This document shows positions 63,529 through 64,000 of a stretch of DNA of 64,000 bases, one piece after another. Under the pieces are notes generated by a model. That model searched no databases, was not told where the DNA came from, and was given only the letters and a program-made list of their open reading frames with translations. Origin of the DNA: DATFQE01 sp963733845 (lineage in GTDB: Bacteria > Actinomycetota > Thermoleophilia > Gaiellales > Gaiellaceae); assembly GCA_963733845.1 (NCBI GenBank), contig CAVTEM010000006.1, forward strand, positions 154,792 to 218,791. Direction: 5' to 3'. The position numbers and the translations under genes were made by a program. Within the stretch, counting starts at the first letter, position 1. Each line of letters begins with the position of its first letter.

Positions 63529-64000
63529 ATGTCGCACGACACCGACAAGCTGATCCGTCAGCTCTCGCTCGTGGCCTTCCTGATGGCCGAGCGGCGGCCC
63601 CTGACCGCACGCGATGTCAAGCAGAACGTCGAGGGGTACTCGGAGATGTCGGACGAGGCTTTCGCACGGCGCTTCTACGCCGACCGCGCCGAGCTGATCG
63701 GCCTCGGTGTCCCGCTCGACTCCCAGCGCGACGAGTTCACCGGGGAGGAGCTGTACACGCTGCGCTCCGAGCGCTACTTCCTGCCCGAGCTCGAGCTGAC
63801 CGACGACGACCTCGCCGCCCTGCAGACGAGCCTCTACCTGCTCGAGGGCCAGTTCGCGTACGCAGAGCCGCTCCGTCTCGCGCTGCAGAACCTCGCGCTC
63901 GGGCGGCCGGGCTTCGACCCGCCGCCCACCCACACCGCGGAACGAGTCGACGTGCGAGACCCCGACTACTCGCCCGAGATGCCGGGACGCCTCGCGAAGC
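63529..64000 (+). CDS. WYL-type transcriptional regulator, N-terminal part (runs off the window)
   Basis: ATG 63529 opens MSHDTDKLIRQLSLVAFLMA, then RRPLTARDVKQNVEGYSEMS and DEAFARRFYADRAELIGLGV, a winged helix of the PafB/PafC type. The sequence DEFTGEELYTLRSERYFLPE continues into the WYL-associated linker. The WYL domain itself lies beyond position 64000. In actinobacteria such proteins control DNA-damage genes with PafA or act as general regulators. No stop is reached in this window. Confidence 0.85.
   Translation, partial: MSHDTDKLIRQLSLVAFLMAERRPLTARDVKQNVEGYSEMSDEAFARRFYADRAELIGLGVPLDSQRDEFTGEELYTLRSERYFLPELELTDDDLAALQTSLYLLEGQFAYAEPLRLALQNLALGRPGFDPPPTHTAERVDVRDPDYSPEMPGRLAK

Overview
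The window is very GC-rich (about 70% by eye) and comes from a high-GC Gram-positive bacterium. A deep-branching actinobacterium of the Thermoleophilia type (Gaiellales/Solirubrobacterales) fits best. Reasons: an actinobacterial-style division and wall cluster with a meso-diaminopimelate type MurE, DUF4389 and DUF2231 membrane proteins, an AfsR/SARP-type regulator, a decaprenyl-phosphate phosphoribosyltransferase-like UbiA protein, many GTG starts and many 4-bp gene overlaps. The taxonomic call is inference; there is no rRNA marker here.

Layout. 1-4.95 kb (minus strand): mraZ-rsmH-ftsL-ftsI-murE-murF, read from four MraZ boxes. 5-11.6 kb: a secreted fibronectin-III protein, a MalT-like STAND ATPase without a DNA-binding domain, and small or DUF membrane proteins. 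11.8-13.8 kb: a vapBC toxin-antitoxin pair and a nest of short repeats enclosing a truncated duplicate of the regulator/promoter segment found at 27 kb. 13.9-31.2 kb: an accessory block, almost all on the minus strand, holding very large Sec-exported proteins. These are an RTX-cadherin-beta-helix giant of about 2,200 residues, a subtilisin-like protease with a PASTA tail, a Calx-beta/Ig/RTX protein and a small RTX protein, together with a SARP/AfsR-like regulator and a frameshifted toxin-antitoxin pair. 31.3-39.6 kb: AlkZ-like, PfkB, ECF sigma/ogt, EamA exporter, an atypical response regulator and a GspE-N-domain membrane protein. 39.6-48.3 kb: housekeeping genes ubiB, secDF, yajC, tgt, queA and a UbiA prenyltransferase. 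48.4-52.8 kb: an intact two-component system and a cation/proton antiporter. 52.9-61.6 kb: NAD- and CoA-dependent metabolic genes (SDR, 3-hydroxyacyl-CoA dehydrogenase, thiolase, aldehyde dehydrogenase) around another secreted RTX protein. 61.6-64 kb: zinc-ribbon/SPOR proteins and a truncated WYL regulator.

The most striking signal is a repeated promoter element. At 12942-12970, 20790-20818, 24384-24412 and 27602-27630 the minus strand carries three heptamers GTCAGCG (or one-base variants) at an exact 11-bp pitch, and a hexamer TYCNCT starts exactly 8 bp after the last heptamer. This is the known geometry of SARP operators. The only SARP gene in the window (27651-30575) lies directly upstream of one copy, and three of the four copies precede the giant secreted proteins, so I infer a SARP-controlled exoprotein regulon. 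Two of these promoters first transcribe a short ORF whose stop overlaps the start of the secreted protein.

Caution: at least a dozen genes contain single-base indels, while their motifs are conserved across the breaks. Such genes are annotated over their full inferred extent and the break is stated. The indels cluster in the secreted-protein block but also hit ordinary enzymes. Recent assembly or sequencing error is more likely than ancient decay.
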